A stretch of DNA of 64,000 bases, taken from Gammaproteobacteria bacterium (GTDB taxonomy: Bacteria > Pseudomonadota > Gammaproteobacteria > Burkholderiales > Rhodocyclaceae). How positions within the stretch are numbered: the first letter of the stretch is position 1; the number at the start of each line of letters is the position of its first letter. The DNA lies in assembly GCA_018819515.1 (NCBI GenBank), contig JAHJPX010000008.1, forward strand, positions 1 through 64,000. Direction: 5' to 3'. Shown piece after piece: positions 46,558-55,609 of this stretch. Position numbers and translations under genes: made by a program. The notes below the pieces were generated by a model. The model had not been told where the DNA came from and made no database searches. It saw only the letters and a program-made list of their open reading frames with translations.

Positions 46558-47343
46558 GTGACCAGTTCCCCGCTTCTGCAAATCGTTTTCGCCTGCCTGC
46601 TCGGCGGCCTGCTCAGCATGTTCGCCGCCGCCCTGGTGATGTTCGGCCTGCCGAAGAAGTGGCTGGGCCTGACCGTCAGCTTCTCCACCGGCCTGCTGCT
46701 GGCGGCCGCAACGCTGCACCTGCTGCCCGAGGCGCTGGAGTCCGGCCTGACGCCGCACGAGGTGTTTCCGCTGCTGCTCGGTGGCATCCTCGGTTTCTTC
46801 GCGCTGGAGAAGTTCGCGCTCTGGCGCCACGCCCATGGCAGCAGCGACGCGCACCCCGACGACGAAACTTGCGACGACCACACCCACGCCCATCACCACT
46901 TTCATGGCGAAACGGTCTCGATCCTGATTGGCGACGGCTTCCACAACTTCACCGACGGTCTGCTGATCGCCGCCGCCTTCCTCGCCGATCCGACGCTGGG
47001 CTGGATGGCGACGCTGGCCATCATCGCCCACGAAGTGCCACAGGAAGCGGGCGACTTCGCCATCCTGCTCGCCGCCGGCTGGGCGCGCGGCCGCGCGCTG
47101 TTCTGGAACGGCGTATCGAGCCTGACCGCCGTAGCAGGCGGTGTCATCGGCTATTTCGCACTGGAACAGGCCCAGGAGTGGGTGCCCGTGATCATCACGC
47201 TGGCCGCCGCCAGCTTCCTCTACATCGCCGTCGCCGACCTGATGCCACGCCTGAAACGCGAACACTCCGCGCTCGGCTGGCACGGCCTGCTGCTCGCCGC
47301 CGGCATTCTCGTCGTGGTGTTCGGCAGCGGGCACTCCCATTGA
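46558..47343 (+). CDS. ZIP-family zinc transporter
   Basis: 261 residues from GTG 46558. Eight hydrophobic segments are visible. The transport-site motifs H-N-F-T-D-G and H-E-V-P-Q-E-A-G-D lie in TM4 and TM5, and a His-rich loop (D-D-H-T-H-A-H-H-H-F-H) precedes them. This is the ZIP pattern for Zn(II) uptake. It is downstream of the Zur-like palindrome and 16 bp before the DUF2796 gene, so it is zinc-starvation inducible by inference. Confidence 0.87.
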   Translation: MTSSPLLQIVFACLLGGLLSMFAAALVMFGLPKKWLGLTVSFSTGLLLAAATLHLLPEALESGLTPHEVFPLLLGGILGFFALEKFALWRHAHGSSDAHPDDETCDDHTHAHHHFHGETVSILIGDGFHNFTDGLLIAAAFLADPTLGWMATLAIIAHEVPQEAGDFAILLAAGWARGRALFWNGVSSLTAVAGGVIGYFALEQAQEWVPVIITLAAASFLYIAVADLMPRLKREHSALGWHGLLLAAGILVVVFGSGHSH

Positions 47344-47359
47344 CCCGAAGGAGCCCGAC

Positions 47360-47881
47360 ATGAAAATTCCGTTCCTGCTAGCCGCCCTGCTCGCCTCCCC
47401 AATCGTCCATGCGCAGCACAAGCACGTACACGGCGAAGGCCGGCTCGACGTCGCCATCGACAAGGGCACGATTTCGATCTCGCTGGAAATGCCGCTCGAC
47501 GCGGCACTCGGCTTCGAGCGCGCACCGAAGAACGACAAGGAAAAGGCCGCGCTGGCCGCAACCGCCAAGACACTCAACGATGCCGCGACGCTGTTCGTGC
47601 CCACTCCGACGGCCGGCTGCACCGTGCACGCCGTCGACGTCAAGGTTCCCTTCACCGGCGGCGCCGACAACCACGATCATGCCCATGAAGGCGAGATCCA
47701 CCACGCCGACATCGATGCCGAATATATGTTCCGCTGCGCCGATCCCACCGCGCTGAAGGACATCGAGACCTCGATCTTCAAGTCGTTCAAGCGCCTCTAC
47801 CGCCTCGAAGTGCAACGGGCCGGCCCGACCGGACAGGGTGCGGTGCGGCTGACACCAAAGAAGCCGATCCTGAACTGGTGA
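47360..47881 (+). CDS. ZrgA-like zinc uptake protein (DUF2796)
   Basis: 173 residues with a signal peptide (A-S-P-I-V-H-A-Q), H-K-H-V-H-G-E-G at the mature N-terminus, and a His-rich linker (D-N-H-D-H-A-H-E-G-E-I-H-H-A-D). These are hallmarks of the DUF2796/ZrgA family, periplasmic proteins associated with zinc uptake. It is co-directional with the ZIP gene and likely in the same Zur regulon. Confidence 0.82.
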   Translation: MKIPFLLAALLASPIVHAQHKHVHGEGRLDVAIDKGTISISLEMPLDAALGFERAPKNDKEKAALAATAKTLNDAATLFVPTPTAGCTVHAVDVKVPFTGGADNHDHAHEGEIHHADIDAEYMFRCADPTALKDIETSIFKSFKRLYRLEVQRAGPTGQGAVRLTPKKPILNW

Positions 47882-47893
47882 GCCACGACGCTA

Positions 47894-47918
47894 GTGGCGT
47901 GCCGCCACGGCTGACTTT

Positions 47919-47920
<2 letters not shown>
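47894..47920 (-). repeat. Dispersed element copy 10, intergenic
   Basis: 25 of 26 match, with the hairpin arms fully paired. It touches the rlmI stop codon (47919-47921), so the tail of the element abuts the gene end. Confidence 0.9.
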
Positions 47921-49109
<1,189 letters not shown>

Positions 49110-49188
49110 GTGATTGCTCCGATCAACACTAGACTATCCCTCCGCGAACTCTTAGCATTCCTGCGGTCACTTAGAAGGAGGTTTCATT

Positions 49189-49503
49189 ATGGCTACTGAT
49201 TACGCTGCCGATGTGCGGAAATACACCAACAACGTGAACGAGGCGGTCGTTGCCGCGATCGTCAAGTACTGCGGCATTGCGCTGCGGAACAAGGATTCAT
49301 CGCTGGTGTCCACCAGCGACCAGGCCGAGATCGATCGGGTCAAGGTCGGTTTCGCCACCAAGAAGCTGGAATTGAATGCCGCCCAGTTCGACAGCGCCGC
49401 CAAGGTCGTCGCCGAGAAGATGAAGGGCTGCAACGCCAAGAGCCGCGTCACCTACTACTACCTGCTGGCCGAAGCCTCGGGCACGCTGGGCAAGCTGGCG
49501 TAA
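49189..49503 (+). CDS. DUF2853 family protein
   Basis: The 104-residue soluble helical protein starts after a very strong AGAAGGAGG. D-Y-A-A-D-V-R-K-Y and a central Y-C-G-I-A-L-R-N-K-D-S-S-L-V motif, with the C-terminal Y-Y-L-L-A-E, match DUF2853 proteins, whose function is unknown. The strong ribosome-binding site suggests high expression. It is divergent from rlmI. Confidence 0.78.
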   Translation: MATDYAADVRKYTNNVNEAVVAAIVKYCGIALRNKDSSLVSTSDQAEIDRVKVGFATKKLELNAAQFDSAAKVVAEKMKGCNAKSRVTYYYLLAEASGTLGKLA

Positions 49504-49534
49504 CCGGATACGCCGCCCGCGCGCTCGTTTCTGG

Positions 49535-50425
49535 TCATTTCTTTTTCGCTCGCGGGTGGGCGGCGTCATACACCTTGGCCAGATGTTGAAAGTCGAGGTG
49601 CGTATAGATTTGCGTGGTTGAAATACTGGCATGGCCGAGCATTTCCTGCACCGCACGCAAATCGCCGGAAGATTGCAGCACATGCGAAGCGAACGAGTGA
49701 CGCAGCATGTGCGGATGCACATGCACGCCGAGGCCGATGCGCTTCGTCCAGAGATCGAGCCGCTGTTCGACGACGCGCGGATGAATGCGCCGGCCGCGCT
49801 GGCCGACGAACAATGCCGCCTCGCCGTCCACCGCCAGTTCGTCGCGCTGGTTCAGCCAAACACGAACCGCCTCTGCCGCCTTGCCGCCAAGCGGCACCGT
49901 GCGCGTCTTGCCGCGCTTGCCGGTGACCGTCACCACACCTTCGACAAGGTCGACGCCGCCATTGACATCCAGGCTGGCGAGTTCCGACAGGCGCAGACCC
50001 GACGAGTAGAACAGCTCGAACATCGCCTTGTCGCGCATTTCCGCCGGTGACTCGGCCGTCGCATCGAGCAGCGCCTGCGACTGATCGATCGACAAGGCCT
50101 TGGGCAGCGACTTCGGCCGCCTGGGCGCCTTGAGGCCATCGCAGGGATTGACCTCGATGGCGCCACGTTTGGCCAGCCATCGGTAGTAGGCGCGCCAGGC
50201 GGAAATCGTGCGCGCCAGAGAACGCGCCGCCAGTCCCTTGCCGTGCAATTGCATGGCGAATCGCTTGAGCTGGTGGGGCTGCAACTCGACGAGCGGCGCA
50301 TCGCCGGCCAGCGTCGCCAACCGCGCCAGATCACGCCCATAGGCGGAAACGGTGTGCGGGCTGGCGCGCCGCTGGTGGGTCAGCTCGGCTAGAAAAGCGT
50401 CGACTGTGGTGTCGACGACGGCCAT
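49535..50425 (-). CDS. xerC: Tyrosine recombinase XerC
   Basis: 296 residues. The N-terminal SAM-like domain and catalytic residues R (S-G-L-R-L-S-E-L), H-x-x-R (M-L-R-H-S-F), H (L-G-H-A-S) and Y (T-Q-I-Y-T-H) are intact. It resolves chromosome dimers at dif with XerD. It is chosen as XerC because it directly follows dapF and the DUF484 gene, the conserved xerC locus. It lies 1 bp after DUF484. Confidence 0.93.
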   Translation of the reverse strand: MAVVDTTVDAFLAELTHQRRASPHTVSAYGRDLARLATLAGDAPLVELQPHQLKRFAMQLHGKGLAARSLARTISAWRAYYRWLAKRGAIEVNPCDGLKAPRRPKSLPKALSIDQSQALLDATAESPAEMRDKAMFELFYSSGLRLSELASLDVNGGVDLVEGVVTVTGKRGKTRTVPLGGKAAEAVRVWLNQRDELAVDGEAALFVGQRGRRIHPRVVEQRLDLWTKRIGLGVHVHPHMLRHSFASHVLQSSGDLRAVQEMLGHASISTTQIYTHLDFQHLAKVYDAAHPRAKKK

Positions 50426-50426
50426 G

Positions 50427-51110
50427 CTAGCCGACAGTGCGCAGCAGCGCCGCCGCCGCCATCTCGCCGATGCGGTCGAGGTAGAGCGTTCCCATCTCAG
50501 GATAGAAGCGATGCGGCTCTTCACTGGCCAGCAGCAGCATGCCGAAGCAGGGGCCGACCGCTCCGCTCATTGGATCGGTGGTTGTCCGCAGAGGAATCTG
50601 CGCCACGGAGCGGACATGATCCGCGCTCTCGCCCAGCCAGGCCACGGCTTCCTGCCCGGCAACCGGGCCGCAATAGGGTTGCAGCATGGCGTCGAATCGT
50701 TGCCGCAGATCTTCATCGACGGCGGAAAACTCGATCGCATCACCGGCGCCGACGTCCCACAACCGCACGGCGACGTGCGGGACGGCGAAATCGCCGCCGA
50801 GATGCGAGTAGAGCACTCGCATGACACCGGTCAGGTCGGACGTGCCGAGCAAGCCGACGCCGAGGCGATGCACCTTGGTCGAGATCAGGTCGTTTTCTTC
50901 GCCGAAGGTGATCAGCTCCGCCAGTTTGGCTTCGCGCTGCTTCAGCCTGTCGCGCATCCCGCCCATCTGGCGCTCGGTGATCGAGATCGCCTTGCCGCCG
51001 TGCGGGCTCGGGATGTGAATCTGCAACAACAGTTCGGAATACTGCTCGAAGAACTCCGGATGGCTCTTGAGATAGTTCGCAACTTCGTTGGCGTCCATGG
51101 CGGCATCCAT
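50427..51110 (-). CDS. DUF484 family protein
   Basis: 227 residues. N-terminal V-A-N-Y-L-K-S-H-P-E-F-F is the DUF484 signature. A coiled-coil segment and a GAF-like domain follow (F-G-M-L-L-L-A-S-E-E-P-H-R-F-Y-P). The family is nearly always between dapF and xerC, but its role is undefined. The start ATG 51110 has an alternative at 51098. Confidence 0.88.
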   Translation of the reverse strand: MDAAMDANEVANYLKSHPEFFEQYSELLLQIHIPSPHGGKAISITERQMGGMRDRLKQREAKLAELITFGEENDLISTKVHRLGVGLLGTSDLTGVMRVLYSHLGGDFAVPHVAVRLWDVGAGDAIEFSAVDEDLRQRFDAMLQPYCGPVAGQEAVAWLGESADHVRSVAQIPLRTTTDPMSGAVGPCFGMLLLASEEPHRFYPEMGTLYLDRIGEMAAAALLRTVG

Positions 51111-51115
51111 ATTGG

Positions 51116-51958
51116 CTACAGGTGGGCGGGCAGGCTCAGCTCGCCCTCGAAAACCGTGACGGCGGGGCCGGTCATCAGCACCGGCTGGTTCGGCCCCGCC
51201 CAAGCGATGACAAGTTCACCGCCGCGAGTCTCGACGCGCACCGGCGAATCGAGCAAGCCGCGCAAGATACCGGCGACGACCGCCGCGCAGGCGCCGGTAC
51301 CGCAGGCCAACGTCTCGCCGGCACCACGCTCGTATACGCGCAGGCGGATCGAGCGGCGATCGACCACTTCCATGAAACCGGCGTTCACCCGCCGCGGGAA
51401 ACGCGGGTGTGCCTCGATCAGCGGGCCATACTTCGCCACCGGGAAGTCATCAATGTCCACCACGACCTGCACCGCGTGAGGGTTGCCCATCGACACGGCC
51501 GTGATATCAAAACTTCTGTCAGTAACCTGCAGCGGCTGGACGACGTCGAAGCGGGTCGTCTCGAACGGCACCTCGCCGGGCACCAGGCGCGGCACCCCCA
51601 TGTCGACGGTGACGCGGCCATCGTCCTCCAGTCGCGGCGCGATGATGCCGGATTTTGTCTCGACGCGGATCTCGCGCTTGTCCGTCATGCCGCGGTCGCG
51701 GACGAAACGGGCGAAGCAGCGCGCGCCGTTGCCGCACTGCTCGACCTCGCCGCCGTCGGCGTTGAAGATGCGGTAACGAAAGTCGACGCCGGGATGGTCT
51801 GCGGCCTCGACCACCAGGACCTGGTCGCAGCCGACGCCGAAATGACGGTCGGCAATAAACCGTGCCTGCGCCGCGGTCGGCACGAAGCGCTGGTGGATGG
51901 CATCGAGCACGACGAAGTCGTTGCCGAGACCGTGCATTTTGGTGAACTTGACCTTCAT
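51116..51958 (-). CDS. dapF: Diaminopimelate epimerase
   Basis: 280 residues. The two catalytic cysteines are in E-Q-C-G-N-G-A-R-C and A-C-G-T-G-A-C. M-H-G-L-G-N-D-F marks the N-terminus. It converts LL-DAP to meso-DAP for peptidoglycan and lysine, the substrate of LysA encoded at 41532. It overlaps the CoA-binding gene by ATGA. Confidence 0.96.
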   Translation of the reverse strand: MKVKFTKMHGLGNDFVVLDAIHQRFVPTAAQARFIADRHFGVGCDQVLVVEAADHPGVDFRYRIFNADGGEVEQCGNGARCFARFVRDRGMTDKREIRVETKSGIIAPRLEDDGRVTVDMGVPRLVPGEVPFETTRFDVVQPLQVTDRSFDITAVSMGNPHAVQVVVDIDDFPVAKYGPLIEAHPRFPRRVNAGFMEVVDRRSIRLRVYERGAGETLACGTGACAAVVAGILRGLLDSPVRVETRGGELVIAWAGPNQPVLMTGPAVTVFEGELSLPAHL

Positions 51959-52368
51959 GGCTTCAGCGCGACGTATTCCTTGTAGATGCAGCGATCCATG
52001 ATCACGGTTATGCCGGCGGCGCGCGCCTTTTCGGCGGCAACCTCGTTCACCACGCCTTCCTGCAGCCACAACCTCTTCGCGCCTTTGGCAATGCACTCCT
52101 CGACGATGCCCGGCACGTGCTCCGGGGCACGAAAGACATCGACGAGATCCGGCACCTCGGGCAGGTCGGCAAGACGCGCGTAGGCCTTCTCGCCGAGCAC
52201 CTCGCTCTGGCCGGGACGCACCGGCACGATGCGATAGCCGAAACCCTGCATGGCCTGCGCGACGCGATAGCTCGGCCGCGCCGGATTGTCGGACAGGCCG
52301 AGCACGGCGATGGTCTTGATCTCGCCCAGCAGGGCGCGGGTTTCATCGGGCGGCGGATTCTGGAACAT
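51955..52368 (-). CDS. CoA-binding domain protein (YccU-like)
   Basis: 137 residues forming a single Rossmann CoA-binding fold: I-A-V-L-G-L-S-D-N-P-A-R-P-S-Y at the N-terminus, V-D-V-F-R-A-P-E-H-V-P, and a C-terminal D-R-C-I-Y-K-E-Y. Members bind CoA in structures, but the physiological role is unclear. It is the gene before dapF. Confidence 0.88.
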   Translation of the reverse strand: MFQNPPPDETRALLGEIKTIAVLGLSDNPARPSYRVAQAMQGFGYRIVPVRPGQSEVLGEKAYARLADLPEVPDLVDVFRAPEHVPGIVEECIAKGAKRLWLQEGVVNEVAAEKARAAGITVIMDRCIYKEYVALKP

Positions 52369-52410
52369 GGAACGATCTTAGCGGATTCACGGAACCAAGC
52401 GGGAGCGAAT

Positions 52411-53280
52411 TCAGGCCTCGTAAACGCTCTTTTCTCCGGGCGGCCGGGTCTTGAAGCGCTTGTGCAGCCAGAAGTACTGCTCCGGCATTTTCAAAACCTC
52501 GGATTCGATGTAGGCGTTCATGCGCCGCGTGTCGCCCTCGATCGACGCTCCCGGAAAGTCCGCCCACGGCTCACCAATCTCGATGTGATAGCCGTCGCGG
52601 TCCATGTGCGAGATTACCGGAACCACCACCGCGCCGGCCAAGCGCGCCAGCCGCGACAGGCCGGTGATGGTGGCGGCAGGAAAGCCGAAGAAAGGCACGA
52701 AGATGGTATCGCGTTCGCCGAAGTCCATGTCCGGCAGGTAGAAGAACGGCATGCCGGCCTTCATCGCCTTGAGCCCCTTGCGCGTGCTTTCCTGGCGCGA
52801 CAGCATCAGCGACTTGCCGAATCGCGCGCGGCCCTTGTAGAGCGCGGCGTTGAACATCAGGTTCTTCTGGTTAGCGTAGATGCCGGACATGTCGTAGTCC
52901 ATGCTCATGCGCGTCCAGGCCATGTCGAGGCCGAGGAAATGCGGCACCAGCAGGATCACGGGACGCTTGCCGTACAGGGCGTCCAAACGTTCCTTGCCGA
53001 CCAACTGCCCGAGTTTGCGCAGGCGTGCTTCCGAGGCCCACCAGAGCAGGCCGCGCTCGAGGAAACTGCGGCCGAAGGCCTCGAAGTGGCGTCTCGCCAG
53101 GGCTGACTTTTGCGCTGGCGTCATACCCGGGAAACACAGACCCAGATTGGTCATCGCGATGTGCCGGCGCTCGCGGCCAAAGCGGTAGAGCAAACGGCCG
53201 AGGCCGCGGCCAAGCGCAGCAAGAATCGGCAGCGGCAGCCAGTGCAGAAGCCACATAAGGACGAGGACGATGCGGGTCAT
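52411..53280 (-). CDS. Lipid A biosynthesis acyltransferase (LpxL/HtrB type)
   Basis: 289 residues with an N-terminal membrane helix and the HX4D catalytic motif in P-H-F-L-G-L-D. G-Y-H-I-E-I-G-E-P and P-E-Q-Y-F-W-L-H-K-R-F-K-T-R-P are typical late acyltransferase blocks. It adds a secondary acyl chain to Kdo2-lipid IVA. Residues about 57-65 (K-S-A-L-A-R-R-H) are the dispersed element, blended into a helix. Confidence 0.9.
   Translation of the reverse strand: MTRIVLVLMWLLHWLPLPILAALGRGLGRLLYRFGRERRHIAMTNLGLCFPGMTPAQKSALARRHFEAFGRSFLERGLLWWASEARLRKLGQLVGKERLDALYGKRPVILLVPHFLGLDMAWTRMSMDYDMSGIYANQKNLMFNAALYKGRARFGKSLMLSRQESTRKGLKAMKAGMPFFYLPDMDFGERDTIFVPFFGFPAATITGLSRLARLAGAVVVPVISHMDRDGYHIEIGEPWADFPGASIEGDTRRMNAYIESEVLKMPEQYFWLHKRFKTRPPGEKSVYEA
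53086..53111 (-). repeat. Dispersed element copy 12, inside the lpxL-like gene
   Basis: 24 of 26 match. It is translated as K-S-A-L-A-R-R-H, the same frame as in cusA and tlyA. Confidence 0.85.
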
Positions 53281-53299
53281 GATGTCGACGGGCCGCCCC

Positions 53300-53353
53300 G
53301 AGACATCATGCGCCCCCGCATGGGGGGCAGCGAACAGAGTGAGCTTGGGGGGG
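53300..53353. repeat. Intergenic G-run hairpin repeat
   Basis: GCCCCC-GCAT-GGGGGC hairpin (53312-53327) followed by CAGCGAACAGAGTGAGCTTG and a run of G. It resembles a dispersed intergenic repeat I associate with many betaproteobacterial genomes. Only one copy is in this window, so this rests on memory. Confidence 0.4.
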
Positions 53354-53356
53354 TAA

Positions 53357-54193
53357 TCATTCTGGGTCGGGCGCTCCGGATGGTGTCTTGTAGCGGTTGT
53401 AGCCCCACAGGTACTGCTCTGGGCATTGGCGAATCAACCATTCGACGCAGCGATTGATGGCAGCCGCGCGGGCAGCAGTATCGCCGGTCAGGGGTTCTGG
53501 TAGCGGGAAGAAATGAATGTGGTATCCGGCGCCGTAGTGAAGCCGCTCGGCAAAACCGAGGATGCCGGTGACAGGCCCCGCTTCCGAGAGTCGGGCCGCC
53601 AGGGTCATGGTATAGGCGGGTCGGCCGAAAAAGGGCAGCCAGCGCCCGTCGCCCGCCGATGGCGCCTGATCCGGCGGGATACCGACGGTTTCCCGTCGCT
53701 TTAGAGCTTTCAGCAAGGCCCGCACGCCAGAGAGATCGGTCGGCACTAGCATCAGGTTCGGTCGCCGCCGGCCTGCCTCGACAGTGGAGCGAAGCCAAGT
53801 CTTCTTGGGGGGACGGTACAGGGCGGTAATCGGCGCCCGCATCGCCATGTACTGGGCAACCATTTCGAAACAGCCCAAATGGGGCGCCAACAGCAGCACA
53901 CCCTCGCCGCGCGACCACGCGGCTTCAAAGTGTTCCCAGCCCGAGACCTTTCGGACCAGCCCGACGACCTCATCCATGGACGCCATCCAGAGCTTCGGCA
54001 TCTCGGCGATGCCCTTGCCGGCTTCGGCAATGGCGGCATTGCGCGCGTGCCCCATTCCGGCCAGGGCGATGTTCTCCCTCATGTGACGACGGTAGGCGGG
54101 AGAAAGCAGCCAGACCAGCCAGCCAAGCGCCGCACCGAGGTTGTGCAACACGGGCAACGGCAGGCGGGAAAGAAGGCGAAACAGGAAAAGCAT
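53357..54193 (-). CDS. Lipid A biosynthesis acyltransferase, second copy
   Basis: 278 residues from ATG 54193. Its active motif is A-P-H-L-G-C-F-E (HX4E), with R-P-P-K-K ... G-I-P-P-D-Q-A-P and C-P-E-Q-Y-L-W-G-Y-N-R-Y-K. It is a paralogue of the downstream gene. The pair probably act as the two late acyltransferases (LpxL and LpxM-like), but the order of action cannot be read from the sequence. Confidence 0.88.
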   Translation of the reverse strand: MLFLFRLLSRLPLPVLHNLGAALGWLVWLLSPAYRRHMRENIALAGMGHARNAAIAEAGKGIAEMPKLWMASMDEVVGLVRKVSGWEHFEAAWSRGEGVLLLAPHLGCFEMVAQYMAMRAPITALYRPPKKTWLRSTVEAGRRRPNLMLVPTDLSGVRALLKALKRRETVGIPPDQAPSAGDGRWLPFFGRPAYTMTLAARLSEAGPVTGILGFAERLHYGAGYHIHFFPLPEPLTGDTAARAAAINRCVEWLIRQCPEQYLWGYNRYKTPSGAPDPE

Positions 54194-54206
54194 GGTTCCG
54201 TCGGGT

Positions 54207-54234
54207 TTGACCCCGGCCGACAAAAAAGTAGAAT
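54207..54234 (+). promoter_or_regulatory. Sigma70-type promoter of metK
   Basis: TTGACC (54207-54212), 16 bp, TAGAAT (54229-54234). Transcription would start near 54241, leaving a leader of about 150 nt. Confidence 0.6.
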
Positions 54235-54240
54235 TATGTC

Positions 54241-54394
54241 CTATCCGCCGAGTTAACCAGGACAACTTGCAGGGCGGTTTCCGGACTTTGCGCAGTTATG
54301 CAAAGTTTCAGGAAAAAATTCTGCTAAAGCGTCGCCTGCTCCACCCCAGAGCCGGTTACGCCGGACAAACGGGGACCTACAGGAGCATCCACTC
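54241..54394 (+). promoter_or_regulatory. Long metK leader with hairpin
   Basis: The presumed 5' UTR contains ACTTTGC-8 nt-GCAAAGT (54285-54306) and other short pairings before the Shine-Dalgarno AGGAGC. I do not recognise a known SAM riboswitch class in it. Its length alone suggests regulation. Confidence 0.35.
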
Positions 54395-55561
54395 ATGTCG
54401 CAACAATATCTCTTCACCTCGGAATCCGTTTCCGAAGGCCATCCGGACAAGGTGTCCGACCAAATTTCCGACGCCATCCTCGACGCCATCCTGGCGCAGG
54501 ACAAGCACTCGCGGGTTGCCGCCGAAACGCTGTGCAACACCGGCCTTGTGGTGCTGGCCGGCGAGATCACCACCACGGCCAACATCGACTACATCGGCAT
54601 CGCCCGTGACACGATCAAGCGCATCGGCTACGACAACACCGAATACGGCATCGACTACAAGGGCTGCGCCGTGCTGGTCGCCTACGACAAACAGAGCCCG
54701 GACATCGCGATGGGCGTGAACAAGGCCTATGACGACGACCTCGGCCAGGGCGCCGGCGACCAGGGCCTGATGTTCGGCTACGCCTGCGACGAAACGCCCT
54801 CGCTGATGCCGCTGCCAATCTACCTCTCGCACCGGCTGGTCGAACGCCAGGCCATGCTGCGCAAGGACGGCCGCCTGCCCTGGCTACGCCCGGACGCCAA
54901 GAGCCAGGTCACCATCCGCTACGAGGATGGCAAGCCGGTCGCCATCGACACCGTGGTCCTCTCCACGCAGCATTCGCCGGACATTCCGATGGAGGCCCTC
55001 CGCGAAGCAGTGGTCGAAGAGATCATCAAGCCGATCCTGCCCAGGGAACTGATCAAGGGCGACGTCAAGTTCCTGGTCAACCCGACCGGCCGCTTCGTCG
55101 TCGGCGGCCCGCAGGGCGATTGCGGCCTGACCGGCCGCAAGATCATCGTCGACACCTACGGCGGTGCCTGTCCGCACGGCGGCGGCGCTTTCTCGGGCAA
55201 GGATCCGTCCAAGGTCGACCGCTCGGCCGCCTACGCCGGCCGCTACGTGGCGAAGAACATCGTCGCCGCCGGGCTGGCCTCACGCTGCCAGGTGCAGATC
55301 TCCTACGCCATCGGCGTCGCCCAGCCGACCAGCGTCTGGGTCACCACCTTCGGTACGGGCAAGGTCGCGGACGAAACCATCGCCGAATTGGTCAAGAAGC
55401 ACTTCGACCTGCGCCCGAAGGGCATCGTCAACATGCTCGACCTGCTCCGCCCGATCTACGAGAAGACCGCCGCCTACGGTCACTTCGGCCGAGACGATCC
55501 GGACTTCAGTTGGGAAGCAACCGACAAGGCCGCCCTTCTGCGCGACGACGCCGGCCTTTAG
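54395..55561 (+). CDS. metK: S-adenosylmethionine synthetase
   Basis: 388 residues with all hallmark motifs: E-G-H-P-D-K, G-A-G-D-Q-G, and the P-loop-like G-G-G-A-F-S-G-K-D. It forms SAM from methionine and ATP. It begins a methyl-cycle neighbourhood with ahcY and metF on the same strand. Confidence 0.97.
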   Translation: MSQQYLFTSESVSEGHPDKVSDQISDAILDAILAQDKHSRVAAETLCNTGLVVLAGEITTTANIDYIGIARDTIKRIGYDNTEYGIDYKGCAVLVAYDKQSPDIAMGVNKAYDDDLGQGAGDQGLMFGYACDETPSLMPLPIYLSHRLVERQAMLRKDGRLPWLRPDAKSQVTIRYEDGKPVAIDTVVLSTQHSPDIPMEALREAVVEEIIKPILPRELIKGDVKFLVNPTGRFVVGGPQGDCGLTGRKIIVDTYGGACPHGGGAFSGKDPSKVDRSAAYAGRYVAKNIVAAGLASRCQVQISYAIGVAQPTSVWVTTFGTGKVADETIAELVKKHFDLRPKGIVNMLDLLRPIYEKTAAYGHFGRDDPDFSWEATDKAALLRDDAGL

Positions 55562-55574
55562 TCCGATCGGCTGT

Positions 55575-55595
55575 CCCCGCCGGGCACCGGCGGGG
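55575..55595 (+). terminator. GC-rich hairpin after metK
   Basis: CCCCGCCGG-GCA-CCGGCGGGG, a perfect 9-bp stem 13 bp past the metK stop. A-T-poor sequence follows, so it is a weak candidate terminator. CATAAT just after could be a -10 for the next gene. Confidence 0.45.
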
Positions 55596-55609
55596 GCATA
55601 ATTGCCAGC

